Of a stretch of DNA of 64,000 nt, positions 8,147 to 17,696 are shown in pieces (the first letter of the stretch is position 1; every line of letters starts with the position of its first letter). Source of the stretch: Spirochaetaceae bacterium (GTDB lineage: Bacteria; Spirochaetota; Leptospiria; Leptospirales; Leptonemataceae); contig PCBI01000003.1 in assembly GCA_002730875.1 (NCBI GenBank), forward strand, positions 66,273-130,272. The letters run 5' to 3'. The notes under the pieces were generated by a model that had not been told where the DNA came from, searched no databases, and saw only the letters and a program-made list of their open reading frames with translations. A program made the translations under genes and the position numbers.

Positions 8147-9454
8147 TCAGGGCCGTCCCGCAAAGGCAACCAACTCGTCCTGGCCCAGTTTCACAGACTC
8201 AAGACGCGGTAAGCTTCGGAGAAAATCGGGCATCATCACCGGATGGTGCAGGCTACTCAAATCCAGAGCGTTCTGACTTTGTATCCAGTAGAAACGATCG
8301 TCGGGCTGGAGGCTACTTCCCAGAGCCCGATGTAATCCGGCTCCCCCTTCCACAAGGACCGTATTCAGGCCCAGGTCCGTAAGACTCTGAAGCAATGTAG
8401 AGCCAAACACCGGATCCTTCAGCGCGGGAAGATCCCCGGCCGTATGCTTCTTGCTCAAAGTCCAGAACACCGGCTCCGGCCCGCCTTTTTCGAAGATGGC
8501 TTGCTGCTTCTCTTTGAAACGATGCAGCGCCTTTTCGTGCCCCTCTTTCGCCTCCGGCAGTAGAAAGATGCGCACCGGTTGATGAGGAAACTCGGGACTC
8601 TGCATCTCGTCTTCCAGTGTGTAACGGAGTAGAGCGCGCATAAAGGGATCCGCCGCCCGCAATAGCTTTTCCGGCTTACCGGAGTCGGACCGGGAATCAA
8701 TCGCAGACCTCTCCATCCGTTCCGCGGGTCGCCAGTCCAGGGATGGTTCATCCACAAGTACCGTCTTGGGGCCTACCAGAACCGCATCGCAAGCCCGGCG
8801 CAGTAGCTGCCCAAAAAGCAGCCCCTCCGGTCCGGAAACGGAAACCCGCCTTTTTCTGTCCCCCATGCAACCGGTTGGATCGCTGGCGGCCTTGAGGTAC
8901 AGTCTGGGTCGGCCGTAGAGTAAACGGTGGGCAAAGGATCCCGGAAACAGGCCATACAACCGCTGCAGACCGCTAAGAAATGAATAGAGGTGGGGAGCAC
9001 TCCCGGAATGGAAAGGATTCCCCGGACCCTGCCGGAACGCTGTCTCCGGAAGATACACCTTGCGCCCGAAAACGCGCAGCCGTTCCACTCCTTCGCCGGA
9101 AAGCGCCGGATCCAGTCCGCCAATATAGATGTACTGCAATTCGGGAATGGACAGAATGCGATCTACGCAGGGAGGAGTGCGACCGGTTTTGCTACATGGT
9201 TCCAGGGTCACCGCTATGCTGTCCGGGTTCACCCCATAGCGTTGGCGAAATCCATCCAGTGCAACGATTTCTGCGTGCCGCTTACCGGCTGGTTCGGTAG
9301 CCCCGGCCGCGTATCGAGCGGGAGTATTACTATCAAATGCCAGGGCGGCAACAGTGGGATTGGGCGCGGTGCGGCCGCTGGCCAGCACCGACTCTTTCAG
9401 TAACTGCTCTAAATAGAGCGATGCGAACTCGCTTTCCAGCCAGTTCTCATGCAT
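8147..9454 (-). CDS. ribD: Bifunctional riboflavin biosynthesis deaminase/reductase RibD
   Basis: A 435-residue enzyme for the second and third steps of riboflavin synthesis: deamination of the pyrimidine ring and reduction of the ribose side chain. The deaminase domain has the zinc site H60-A-E62 and Cys87/Cys96 in EPCSKTGRTPPC, plus APNPTVAALAF at the N-terminus. The C-terminal half carries a reductase-like start (KAASDPTGCMGD) and the LVEGGAGLHRAL motif near residue 385. It is longer than the usual 360-370, from loosely conserved insertions in the reductase part. The ATG at 9454 overlaps the secF stop by 8 bp; an upstream extension would run deep into secF. No other rib genes are nearby. 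Confidence 0.88.
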   Translation of the reverse strand: MHENWLESEFASLYLEQLLKESVLASGRTAPNPTVAALAFDSNTPARYAAGATEPAGKRHAEIVALDGFRQRYGVNPDSIAVTLEPCSKTGRTPPCVDRILSIPELQYIYIGGLDPALSGEGVERLRVFGRKVYLPETAFRQGPGNPFHSGSAPHLYSFLSGLQRLYGLFPGSFAHRLLYGRPRLYLKAASDPTGCMGDRKRRVSVSGPEGLLFGQLLRRACDAVLVGPKTVLVDEPSLDWRPAERMERSAIDSRSDSGKPEKLLRAADPFMRALLRYTLEDEMQSPEFPHQPVRIFLLPEAKEGHEKALHRFKEKQQAIFEKGGPEPVFWTLSKKHTAGDLPALKDPVFGSTLLQSLTDLGLNTVLVEGGAGLHRALGSSLQPDDRFYWIQSQNALDLSSLHHPVMMPDFLRSLPRLESVKLGQDELVAFAGRP

Positions 9455-10433
9455 TTCCCTTCCTGGCTTTCTTGCGAATTGCGGTGTACACTTGCACAAG
9501 GTGCGAGGCAATGAAAATGGAAGAGTAAGTTCCGATGAGAATTCCAAACAGAATGATGTAGGCAAAATCTACCAGACTGGTGGCCCCGCCAACGATCAAA
9601 GCAATCACAGCAATCAAGGTCAGCACCGAAGTAAGCACGGTTCTGGACAGAGTCTGGGTAATGGCTTCATCCATTATGGCCGGTTGAGCGGCCTGGTTAA
9701 TGTCGTCAATGTTGGCGCGAATTCGGTCAAAGATTACGATGGTGTCATTGATGGAATAGCCCAGCACGGTAAGCACCGCAGCCACCACAGGTACCGAAGG
9801 TTCAATCTGCATGACTCCAATAAAGCCCAGGGTAAAAATAAGGTCATGCACCAGGGCCGCAGAAGCCCCCAGAGCAAAGGGGAAGTCAAAACGGAAAGTC
9901 AGATAGACCCCGATGAGTCCGATGGCCCAGCCAAGACTCCAGAGCGCCGTTTCAAAGAGCTCCTGGCCATAACTGGGGGAAATGGCCGCTTTGGATATTA
10001 CGTTCTCTGCTGTAATGCTCAGCTGAGGGAGGATCAGTTTCTCAATCTCACCTGCCACTGTGCGCGTCTCTTTTTTCCCGGGCTCCCGGCCTTCTGCAAC
10101 ATCCTTCTCGGCCTGAGCGTCTTGCTGCTTTTCGAATTCTTTGATTTCGGCCTTGATTCGATCCCGTACGTCCGGACCAAATTCCAGGTCATACTGATTT
10201 CGTTTGAAATCCACCACCCTGGCCGAGGCGCCTGGCAATCCTGCTTTTTCCGCAGCAGCGAGAAGATCATCGCGATCCATGCCGTCGGGAAGCTGGATGG
10301 TCAGGCGAACGCCGCCATTGAAGGAGATGGAGCGTTCGAAGCCGCCGTGATAGCCGTAGGTAAAAGCGAACATAGCCACCATCCCGATAAGGGACAGAAT
10401 GAAGAACTGATATTTAAAACGGGAAAATCTCAT
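9447..10433 (-). CDS. secF: Protein translocase subunit SecF
   Basis: A 328-residue inner-membrane protein that works with SecD to use the proton motive force to pull proteins out of the SecYEG channel. It has an N-terminal membrane helix (about 10-30), a periplasmic domain with FNGGVRLTIQLP near 40, and five C-terminal helices with the family motifs FRFDFPFALGA and GYSINDTIVIFDRIR. An unusual Lys/Glu-rich loop at about 105-140 lies in the periplasmic part. The start overlaps the secD stop by 4 bp and its end overlaps ribD by 8 bp. Confidence 0.95.
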   Translation of the reverse strand: MRFSRFKYQFFILSLIGMVAMFAFTYGYHGGFERSISFNGGVRLTIQLPDGMDRDDLLAAAEKAGLPGASARVVDFKRNQYDLEFGPDVRDRIKAEIKEFEKQQDAQAEKDVAEGREPGKKETRTVAGEIEKLILPQLSITAENVISKAAISPSYGQELFETALWSLGWAIGLIGVYLTFRFDFPFALGASAALVHDLIFTLGFIGVMQIEPSVPVVAAVLTVLGYSINDTIVIFDRIRANIDDINQAAQPAIMDEAITQTLSRTVLTSVLTLIAVIALIVGGATSLVDFAYIILFGILIGTYSSIFIASHLVQVYTAIRKKARKGNA

Positions 10434-12346
10434 GCTGTTGTCTTCCTGTAGAATCCAATGGAAAGGTTCTGGACTTTGAAGTATTTCAGAGCCACGTCGA
10501 AGAGTAGTCGGGACACATACAGCGCCGTAAACATGGAGCTTACGATTCCAAAGAACAGCACGATAGCGAATCCTTTGATGGCTCCGTCCCCTTCATAATA
10601 GAGAATAATGGAAGCGATCAACGTGGTGACGTTGGCATCCAGAATGGTCCAGAAGGAGGCGTCAAAACCGGAATCTATGGCCACCGAGGCGGATTTACCG
10701 GCCTTCAGGTCCTCTTTAATCCTTTCGAAGATAAGAACGTTGGCATCCACGGCCATACCCACCGTGAGAATGGCTCCGGCAAAACCAGGTAGAGTTAACG
10801 TAAACTCCATCAAACTCAAGATACCGGCCATCAAAACCAGGTTCAGAAACAATGCTACCAGAGCGACAATTCCGGTAAGTCTGTAGTAGAGCAACATAAA
10901 GGCGATGATCAAAACAAAGCCCAGCACCACCGAGTAGATCCCTTTCTGGATGGACTCCTGCCCCAGAGTGGGCCCTACATAGGATACACTGATGACATCC
11001 AGCGGCAGTGGCAAGGCGCCTTCCCGGATCACATTCGCCACTTCCTTGGCTTCCCTTTCGCCGAACTGACCGTTGATTACGCCCTGCCCGGTGGGGATTA
11101 CTTCGTTGATCGTGGGCGCGGACACGACCCGATCGCCCCACAATACGGCCAGTCGTTTGCTGATGTTATTGCTGGTAATCTCGGTAAATTTCTCAGCGCC
11201 CGTTGCTGTTAGCTGAAAGTTGATCTGATAGAAGGCGCTTTGTGGCGCTACCGAGGCCCGGGCATCGGCCATATCGCCGCCATCCATCACTACAGGACCC
11301 AGCACATAGAAGTCCCGGGGTAGCATGGCGCCGGTGCCGTTAGCCCCTCGACTCCAGTACTGGAACAGCCTTCCTTCTTCGGGTCGGAGGTTGGCTTTTT
11401 CGGCCACTTCGTTAAGGATTTTTTTTACCAGAACCTCATCCGGTCGGGGGCTCTGATAGATCTTGATGATCCTCTTCTTTTCTTCCAGAAAATCCATCTG
11501 GTTGACTCGGTTAGTAGCCTCGTCGTTTACGATTCGGTATTCCACCGTCACCGTATCGCGCACCCTTTCCAGAACCTCGGAACTGTTGGCCGCCCCCGGC
11601 ATGTCCACGGCAATACTGAAAGATGCGGGTTGAATGCGAATCTCGGACTCTGTCAGTCCCTGGGCAACCAGTCGTTTATCAATAATATCGCGCGCCTGTC
11701 GCAACAGTTCCAGCTTTCGTTCTTCGCTGGGAGACAGGATCTCTTTGATTTGTTCCAGACGAGCTTCCGCATTGGCCTTTTCTTCGCCCTGGAGTTGACC
11801 GGTGCGAATCTTTGTTTCCAGATCCGCCACCACCGGTTCGTATTTTTCTTCCAGCTTGGCAATGTAGGTATCGTAATCCGCCACAAAGATGGCGCGCATA
11901 CCGCCCTGAAGGTCCAGACCAAGCTTTACAGTAAGAGGTTTAATGTCCTTTTCAGTCAGAAAAGAGAACCACTTCTCTAAACCATGGGGCTTGATTTCGC
12001 TTCGTCGATCGTCGAGCAGTTTGGGGTAGGCCTGCATCAGTTCGTTGAATTCGGCGCTGGTAACAAATCTTTCTTGAAGAACGCAATGACGCCCCTCGGC
12101 CACGCCTTCCCGAGGCTGGAAATTGCACTGAGCATTAGGGAAATACCGATGCAATCCGGTCTCAGGGTTGTTTACGAATTCGTCGATCTGGCTTTTTTCT
12201 ACGTCGACGCGGGTTCCATCGTCGGTGCGATAATACTCCAGAAAGACCAGAGAGACGTCTCTCACTGCCAGGTTCGGAAAGAAGGCCAGAAAGAAAAAGC
12301 CGGCCGTTAACAGGGTAACAATAGTTCGTTTAGGGATTCGATTCAT
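10430..12346 (-). CDS. secD: Protein translocase subunit SecD
   Basis: A 638-residue partner of SecF in protein export. The N-terminal helix is followed by a large periplasmic region with KLGLDLQGGMRAIF near residue 143, the P1-head insertion containing a Glu/Lys-rich coiled-coil segment at about 165-215, and the conserved RVVSAPTINEVIPTGQGVI near 405. Six helices follow, with GMAVDANVLIFERIKED near 540. Ten base pairs separate it from the small membrane protein upstream. Length and motifs fit SecD throughout. Confidence 0.95.
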   Translation of the reverse strand: MNRIPKRTIVTLLTAGFFFLAFFPNLAVRDVSLVFLEYYRTDDGTRVDVEKSQIDEFVNNPETGLHRYFPNAQCNFQPREGVAEGRHCVLQERFVTSAEFNELMQAYPKLLDDRRSEIKPHGLEKWFSFLTEKDIKPLTVKLGLDLQGGMRAIFVADYDTYIAKLEEKYEPVVADLETKIRTGQLQGEEKANAEARLEQIKEILSPSEERKLELLRQARDIIDKRLVAQGLTESEIRIQPASFSIAVDMPGAANSSEVLERVRDTVTVEYRIVNDEATNRVNQMDFLEEKKRIIKIYQSPRPDEVLVKKILNEVAEKANLRPEEGRLFQYWSRGANGTGAMLPRDFYVLGPVVMDGGDMADARASVAPQSAFYQINFQLTATGAEKFTEITSNNISKRLAVLWGDRVVSAPTINEVIPTGQGVINGQFGEREAKEVANVIREGALPLPLDVISVSYVGPTLGQESIQKGIYSVVLGFVLIIAFMLLYYRLTGIVALVALFLNLVLMAGILSLMEFTLTLPGFAGAILTVGMAVDANVLIFERIKEDLKAGKSASVAIDSGFDASFWTILDANVTTLIASIILYYEGDGAIKGFAIVLFFGIVSSMFTALYVSRLLFDVALKYFKVQNLSIGFYRKTTA

Positions 12347-12355
12347 GACTGGGTT

Positions 12356-12742
12356 TTATCCTCGTCGCTTTCCACCGGAGCGCATCTGATAAATGATAAA
12401 CAGAATTATAATTCCAAGAAGTAGCAGACCGTTGATTACGTTGCGGTCCGCGAACCACTGGCTGATAGAAAAATCCGAATCGTCGCTTCCGTCTGTCGTT
12501 TCGGGAGGTTCTACCTCCCCCGTATCCACCGGGCCTGCTTCCACTTCCAGGGACTGACTGGGACCGGATTCGAAACCAGGAATATACTCATCATACTGAA
12601 TGGGAAATTCCTGAACGATTCCTTCCTTCCAGGTTTCCGCAGGTTCCGGAGCAGGCTGGGCCGCCGGTTCTTCAGCGACCAGGCTCTGAATTGCGGCCAC
12701 GGAAATGGCCAGGGTGAATAAGGAAGTAACGATTCTTTGCAT
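12356..12742 (-). CDS. Small membrane protein in the yajC-secDF operon
   Basis: A 128-residue protein with an N-terminal signal sequence (residues 1-23, ending LVAEEP), an acidic Pro/Glu/Ser-rich periplasmic stretch of about 65 residues, and one C-terminal membrane helix (about 103-120) ending in the basic tail RSGGKRRG. Its place between yajC and secD, with gaps of only 12 and 10 bp, suggests a link to the export machinery, but that is only context. I do not recognise the family. Confidence 0.7.
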   Translation of the reverse strand: MQRIVTSLFTLAISVAAIQSLVAEEPAAQPAPEPAETWKEGIVQEFPIQYDEYIPGFESGPSQSLEVEAGPVDTGEVEPPETTDGSDDSDFSISQWFADRNVINGLLLLGIIILFIIYQMRSGGKRRG

Positions 12743-12754
12743 GTCTTTCCGGGG

Positions 12755-13210
12755 CTATTTGTTTGCGGATTTCTTGCTGGCCTTCGGAAAGCGTTCGGTC
12801 TTCTCTACTTTTTCGGACTTATCTGCGCCCGAGTCCGCCGTTGCGGCCCCCTGCTCACGAACGGAGCCGATGGCGCTGCGGAGCACCTCAATGCGAGTGT
12901 TGTCCCCAACCTTGAGGATTACCGAATCTGCATCCTGCTTGATGCTGTGTACACTTCCGACAATGCCGCCTGTGGTAATCACTGTATCCCCTTTCTTGAG
13001 GGCAGCGAGCATCTCTTTCTTTCTTTTTTCTTCTTTTCTCTGCGGCCGAATGGCGAAGAAATACATGAAGGCAAAAACAGCCACAATCATAATCAATGTA
13101 GAGGACATACCTCCAAAAGGACCTGCGGGCTGGTCTGCCTGAGGACCGGAAGCTTCCGGCGCCGGAGAGGGAGTGGCTGTTTGCTGTGCGATAAAGGCCT
13201 GAGGGTTCAT
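12755..13210 (-). CDS. yajC: Preprotein translocase subunit YajC
   Basis: A 151-residue inner-membrane protein of the SecDF-YajC complex. The membrane helix at about 36-53 is followed by the family hallmark IRPQRKEEKRKKEM, then a small beta domain (GDTVITTGGIVGSVHSI). The N-terminal 33 residues are Pro/Ala/Gln-rich and the C-terminal 30 are charged (DKSEKVEKTE), both longer than in typical 85-115 residue YajC proteins. It lies 40 bp downstream of trpD. Confidence 0.93.
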   Translation of the reverse strand: MNPQAFIAQQTATPSPAPEASGPQADQPAGPFGGMSSTLIMIVAVFAFMYFFAIRPQRKEEKRKKEMLAALKKGDTVITTGGIVGSVHSIKQDADSVILKVGDNTRIEVLRSAIGSVREQGAATADSGADKSEKVEKTERFPKASKKSANK

Positions 13211-13250
13211 GAGGCTAAAGTCCGGTTATCTGCTCTGGTGGCAAGTAGAT

Positions 13251-14294
13251 TCAGCCGCCAACAGAGGTAACACTGGCCGAGTTGTTATGGAAAGACCTCC
13301 ATTTCTCCAGAACCTCCATGGGCTTACCCTGCTTCAACGCATCCAGACATAGACCGTACGCGGATTTCAAATCTGTGTCAGGATGCACCAGGTGGTATGC
13401 CAGGGCCGCATTGGCTGCCATCATGGCATTTTCGGTGTCCGAGCCCTTCCCTTCCAGGATAAGCTGCACCCGGCGGGCGGATTCCCGACGGTCGGCCACC
13501 TTCAGGCTGGAAATATCCATGGGCTGGATGCCGAAGTCTTCGGGTTTGAACTGACCTTTCTTTTCGATTCTTCCGTCACGAATCATGATGTAATCCGTGG
13601 GCGCGGCGATGGAGAGCTCGTCCAGGCCGTCCCGGGAGTGGATTACGCAGGCTCCCTTGCGCCCGAGTCCGGCCAGGGCATCCCCCAGCGGCTCCAGGAA
13701 TCGACCGTCGAACACGCCGATGATTTGATGCGATACCGGCGCCGGGTTGGTGATGGGCCCCAGAAGATTAAAGACAGTGCGAACGCCCAGGGCTTTTCGT
13801 ACCGGGGCGGCGAATTTCATGGCTGGATGCCAGGTAGGAGCGAACAGAAAGCACATGCCTACTTTTTCAAGGCACTCGGCCACTTCTTCCGGCTTCAATG
13901 TCATGGATATGCCCAGCTCTTCCAGGACATCCGCCGAGCCCGTGGGGCTGGAAACGGCCCGGTTGCCATGCTTCGCCACAGAGATTCCCAGAGAGGCAAG
14001 GACCAGGGCAGCTACCGTACTTACGTTAATGATCCCCGAACTATCGCCGCCGGTGCCACAGGTATCCAGAATTACAGGGTTGGATCGGCTGGGCCAGGTT
14101 ACGGCCGCTTTCCGCATGGATCGGGAGAATGCTTCGATTTCGGTGCCGGTTTCGCCTTTCAGAGCCAGAGCTGTTAAAAAACCCGCAGTTTGAATCTCCC
14201 CTGCCTGTCCGCTCATGATGGCTGTCATGGCCTTTGTGGCTTCCTCTGCGGTGAGATCTTCCCCGGCGATAATTCTTTTCAGTAGCTCCTTCAT
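13251..14294 (-). CDS. trpD: Anthranilate phosphoribosyltransferase
   Basis: A 347-residue enzyme that joins anthranilate to PRPP in the second step of tryptophan synthesis from chorismate. The PRPP-binding motif DTCGTGGDSSGIINVST starts near residue 77, followed by KHGNRAVSSPTGSADVLEELG, and the phosphate/metal site DGLDELS lies near 223. The length is normal. No other trp genes are in the window. It lies 116 bp downstream of pgsA and 40 bp before yajC, so it is embedded in an export/envelope cluster. Confidence 0.95.
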   Translation of the reverse strand: MKELLKRIIAGEDLTAEEATKAMTAIMSGQAGEIQTAGFLTALALKGETGTEIEAFSRSMRKAAVTWPSRSNPVILDTCGTGGDSSGIINVSTVAALVLASLGISVAKHGNRAVSSPTGSADVLEELGISMTLKPEEVAECLEKVGMCFLFAPTWHPAMKFAAPVRKALGVRTVFNLLGPITNPAPVSHQIIGVFDGRFLEPLGDALAGLGRKGACVIHSRDGLDELSIAAPTDYIMIRDGRIEKKGQFKPEDFGIQPMDISSLKVADRRESARRVQLILEGKGSDTENAMMAANAALAYHLVHPDTDLKSAYGLCLDALKQGKPMEVLEKWRSFHNNSASVTSVGG

Positions 14295-14410
14295 GGTTTC
14301 ACTTCTCCCTGGTTTGTCCTATCTAATAAGGTGGCTATGCAACGGTGATTTCTGCCGGCGAGGCGCCTTTCCCAATTCCAGTCCGGTAAGCCGCCTGTGC
14401 CGACCGCAGC

Positions 14411-15139
14411 CTACTCGCTGGTATTGGCCTCGGCGTCGGCCTGTCCCCTTCTCTTCTTTCGGTCCGGCAAAAACAAGCGAAAGTTTGTAACAAAATAGCG
14501 CAGGCCCGAGATGATTGTTAGAATTGTCGTAAAAAGCATCAAATAGTAAGGCAGAAAGCTGGAAAGTCCGTACAGCACCGAATCCACGTTGCCAGCCAGA
14601 AAATCCTGCAGGTTGGCCTGCGCCACATGTAGCGGACCAATACCTTCTTCTCGCGCCTGACTGTACATATCGTTGATGGCTCCGCGCTCTTTGTACGATA
14701 CCATCAGAAAGCTCGCCAGGATCACAGCAATGGAAAACATCTGGAAAGTGGTCTTGATCTTTCCAAACATGCTGGTGCGAAGACTCTTTCCGCGATGAAT
14801 TGCCAGATATCGTAAAGCCGTAATTAGCATATCCCGACCTACGATACAGAGCACCATCCAGACCTGCACCTGGTCAGATAGAAATAAGAACGTAATGAAA
14901 GCGCCCAGCACCAGGGCTTTGTCGGCAAGGGGGTCCATGAACTTGCCAAATTCGGTTTCCTGATTCCATTTACGGGCCAGATAACCGTCGATCAGATCGG
15001 TAATGGATGCCAGCGCAAACAAGGCAAATGCGATGAGGCGAAATGTAGCATTGGGCGATAGGATGAAATAAATAAAGAAAGGAACGGAAACCACCCGCAG
15101 TCCGGTGAGGATGTTCGGTATGTTCCATTGTCCTTTCAC
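14411..15139 (-). CDS. pgsA: CDP-alcohol phosphatidyltransferase, probable phosphatidylglycerophosphate synthase
   Basis: A 242-residue membrane enzyme, probably making phosphatidylglycerol phosphate from CDP-diacylglycerol and glycerol-3-phosphate. The full CDP-alcohol motif is visible, with Asp48, Asp51-Gly52, Ala55-Arg56, Gly65, Asp69 and Asp73, in the order D-x2-DG-x2-AR-x8-G-x3-D-x3-D. Five to six membrane helices are predicted, and a 50-residue loop at about 150-195 is longer than usual. Translation starts at a GTG that overlaps the rimO stop (GTGA), implying coupling. Other acceptors in the family cannot be excluded, but an N-terminal NIPNILTGLRV favours PgsA. Confidence 0.88.
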   Translation of the reverse strand: MKGQWNIPNILTGLRVVSVPFFIYFILSPNATFRLIAFALFALASITDLIDGYLARKWNQETEFGKFMDPLADKALVLGAFITFLFLSDQVQVWMVLCIVGRDMLITALRYLAIHRGKSLRTSMFGKIKTTFQMFSIAVILASFLMVSYKERGAINDMYSQAREEGIGPLHVAQANLQDFLAGNVDSVLYGLSSFLPYYLMLFTTILTIISGLRYFVTNFRLFLPDRKKRRGQADAEANTSE

Positions 15140-16557
15140 CGCGACGCCTCCTCCGATCCAGAATGGGAACCGCCGGTAACAGTGGCGGCGTCACCGACTG
15201 AGCCACCCCTGCCTGTAGGCGTAGCAAGTCCCAGCAACTCGCCGGACATATCATATTCAAAGAAACCAGTAACCCGCGCCGATACGAGATCTCCGGGAAC
15301 AAGCTCCGACCAGTTGGGCAGGACTCCTGCCTCTGCGGCATCAATATGTATTACTTCATCCACTTCCGGCGCATCCTGCTTTCTGCGCACCACCATGCCA
15401 TCCGGCGAAATCTCGTCCACCATACATTCATATACCTGATTCTCACGGGCCAGGTGAATATCCTTGAGAAGACTGAGATGATGATCACGGACTTCATTTA
15501 TCATGTCGGCGGTGCTGTTTTCGTCCGGCATTCCGCTGAGACTGAATCCAGATGTGCCCTCTTCAGGGCTGTAAGCGAAAAGAGCCAGCTTCTCCGGCTT
15601 GCACTCATCCAGAAAGGCATGCACCTCGTCAATGTCCGCCGCCGTTTCTCCAGGAAATCCCAGTAGTAGCGATGTGCGAATCTCCAGGCCAGGAACCTTT
15701 TCCCTGGCCAGAGCGAATAACTCGGCGAACTGCTCACGATTACCGGCGCGATTCATGGCCTTTAGCACCCGGGCCGAAGCGTGCTGCACCGGGCTTTCCA
15801 GATAGGGAACCAGTTTGGGAAGAGCCTGCGGATCCCAGCCTTCCAGGAATCGCCGGGTTCGGGCATCCGGGTACATGTACAGGATTCGGATCCAGTGCAA
15901 GTCGGGAATTTCATGCATCCTGGCGATTAGATCCAGGATTTTCTGCGGATTGCCGCCAAATGCGTTGGTATCCTGGCTTACGAGATAGGCTTCGCGAACG
16001 CCGGAGGCGGTGAGTTCACGGATTTCTTCCAGGATTTCATTTTCGTCGCGACTACGGAAGCTACCTCGAAAGGAGGGAATGGCACAGAAGGCGCATTTTC
16101 GATCGCAGCCTTCGCTGAGTTTCACCGGCGCGTAGGGCTCGCCGCCGTATTCCATACCGGAGAACACAGATGGCTCCAGCGGATTGTGTAGAGCCGGAGC
16201 CCCGAATTTCTCGGTAAGTATTTCGCCGGTGCGATGATACAACCCGGTCCCGAAAGAAAGATCCACTTCGGGGAGTTCTTCGCGAACAGCGGTTTCGTAG
16301 CGTTGCGCAAAGCAACCCACAAGTACGAGCTTCTGTCCGGTATGTTCTTTCTTAATATCTGCGCCTTCCAGAACGGTCTGGATGGTTTCTTCCCGGGCTG
16401 ACTCAATAAAAGAACAGGAATTAATGAGATGATAGTCCGCTGTGTAAGGACTATCTGCCGGTTCGTACCCCTCCCGAAGGAGGGATCGGTGCATTTGGCG
16501 GCTGTCCGCCACGTTTTTGGGACAGCCCAGGGTAGTTATAAAAAACGTTCGGCCCAT
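15136..16557 (-). CDS. rimO: Ribosomal protein S12 methylthiotransferase RimO
   Basis: A 473-residue radical SAM enzyme that adds a methylthio group to an aspartate of ribosomal protein S12. It has the UPF0004 domain with Cys12, Cys48 and Cys82 (first 4Fe-4S cluster), the radical SAM motif CDRKCAFC with Cys151, Cys155 and Cys158, and a C-terminal TRAM domain (VDEISPDGMVVRRKQDAPEVD). The opening FFITTLGCPKNVADSR favours RimO over MiaB. A Gly/Ser-rich tail of about 30 residues is extra. The ATG directly follows the stop of the RodZ-like gene. Confidence 0.95.
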   Translation of the reverse strand: MGRTFFITTLGCPKNVADSRQMHRSLLREGYEPADSPYTADYHLINSCSFIESAREETIQTVLEGADIKKEHTGQKLVLVGCFAQRYETAVREELPEVDLSFGTGLYHRTGEILTEKFGAPALHNPLEPSVFSGMEYGGEPYAPVKLSEGCDRKCAFCAIPSFRGSFRSRDENEILEEIRELTASGVREAYLVSQDTNAFGGNPQKILDLIARMHEIPDLHWIRILYMYPDARTRRFLEGWDPQALPKLVPYLESPVQHASARVLKAMNRAGNREQFAELFALAREKVPGLEIRTSLLLGFPGETAADIDEVHAFLDECKPEKLALFAYSPEEGTSGFSLSGMPDENSTADMINEVRDHHLSLLKDIHLARENQVYECMVDEISPDGMVVRRKQDAPEVDEVIHIDAAEAGVLPNWSELVPGDLVSARVTGFFEYDMSGELLGLATPTGRGGSVGDAATVTGGSHSGSEEASR

Positions 16558-17640
16558 TTATGGAGCGACCTGAATCTGCTCTTCGATTTTCGTTCGAGCA
16601 GGATCCAGAGGGTCCGGAATCTTTCGGTAGCTCATTTTTACGATCTTGCCCGGAGGGCCCGCCAACCGCGGGGGCATGCCCGCGCGAATAATCCTTACGC
16701 CGGCGCCGTTACCTACTTTGATTTCCAGACGATTCACCGCTTCCAGGGTTCTTCGCTGCCCCGCTTTCATATAGACGCCGTTATGGATGACGCCATCATT
16801 CACCCACTCGATGTAGGAATCCTGCACAAACTCCAGGGTAACTCGAATCATGTTGGAATCTACCTGGCTATCGGCGGCGCCCGGTTCGATTTGCACCCGG
16901 GCCGTGCTTTCGCCCAGCACTCGGGGAGTTACGATCAATGGTTTGGTGAGCCCGGACAGAGATTCAATCGTAGGATCCAGAATAACCGATTCGCCTTCTG
17001 CCGCTTCGAAGCTATAGGCTTCCGCGCCATCGACGATGATTCGCATAACAGCCACGGTTCGCTCGGGCCGGGTGCGATCGATGCCATCCAGACACATCTT
17101 CACGTTTGTACTATCCTGGCGAAAAGTGAGCGCGTTCTCTTTGCTCATTGTTTCCAGACCCGGAGTAACGCCCTCCGCGGGAAGCAGAACCTCTTGCAGG
17201 GTACGATTGGAGCAGGCCACATCGTCGCCGCCACCGCCGCCAAATTCGGGCAACGATACGGTGCCTGTGGCAAACAATGCGATAACCCCGACAATCACGG
17301 CAATAGCGATTCCGCCGACAATGTATTGCCTGTCCGGCATGCTAAAGGAAATCGAACTGGTGGAGCGGGTAAGCTCTTCTACCGGTGACTGGCTCTGATC
17401 GATCTGAATTCCTCTGTAAAGATTCAGGATATGATCGCTATCCAGATTAAGATACTCTGCATAGCTACGCAGAAATCCGGTGGTGTAGGTCTCCCCTGGA
17501 AACTGGGAATAGTCTTCCGCTTCCAGCGCCTCAATGTATTTGGGGGTCATGTTGGTTTCCCGCGCCACGTCGCGCACAGAAAGCTTACGGCTTTCCCGGG
17601 ATTCCTTCAAAATGGCTCCCACTCTTTTCGCTAATACCAT
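16558..17640 (-). CDS. rodZ: RodZ-like helix-turn-helix membrane protein
   Basis: A 360-residue single-pass membrane protein. The cytoplasmic N-terminus (about 8-75) is a RodZ-type helix-turn-helix (LKESRESRKLSVRDVARET, then KYIEALE), which in other bacteria binds MreB. A membrane helix lies at about 106-127. The periplasmic part ends in a DUF4115-like domain with YIEWVNDGVIHNGVYMKAGQ near 280. RodZ anchors the MreB cytoskeleton for cell-wall elongation, and mreB itself is not in the window. The gene is directly followed by rimO with no spacer. Confidence 0.85.
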   Translation of the reverse strand: MVLAKRVGAILKESRESRKLSVRDVARETNMTPKYIEALEAEDYSQFPGETYTTGFLRSYAEYLNLDSDHILNLYRGIQIDQSQSPVEELTRSTSSISFSMPDRQYIVGGIAIAVIVGVIALFATGTVSLPEFGGGGGDDVACSNRTLQEVLLPAEGVTPGLETMSKENALTFRQDSTNVKMCLDGIDRTRPERTVAVMRIIVDGAEAYSFEAAEGESVILDPTIESLSGLTKPLIVTPRVLGESTARVQIEPGAADSQVDSNMIRVTLEFVQDSYIEWVNDGVIHNGVYMKAGQRRTLEAVNRLEIKVGNGAGVRIIRAGMPPRLAGPPGKIVKMSYRKIPDPLDPARTKIEEQIQVAP

Positions 17641-17696
17641 GTTTTCCTACTCCCGAAAGGGCTAATTCTATAAAAGGTCGGACTGTGGTTAAGGGC

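Noticed and set aside
9492..10451. 319-residue plus-strand frame opposite secF
   Set aside because: It is fully antisense to a clear SecF and lacks any domain or ribosome binding site.
13383..14177. 264-residue plus-strand frame opposite trpD
   Set aside because: Antisense to a complete TrpD; shadow of codon bias.
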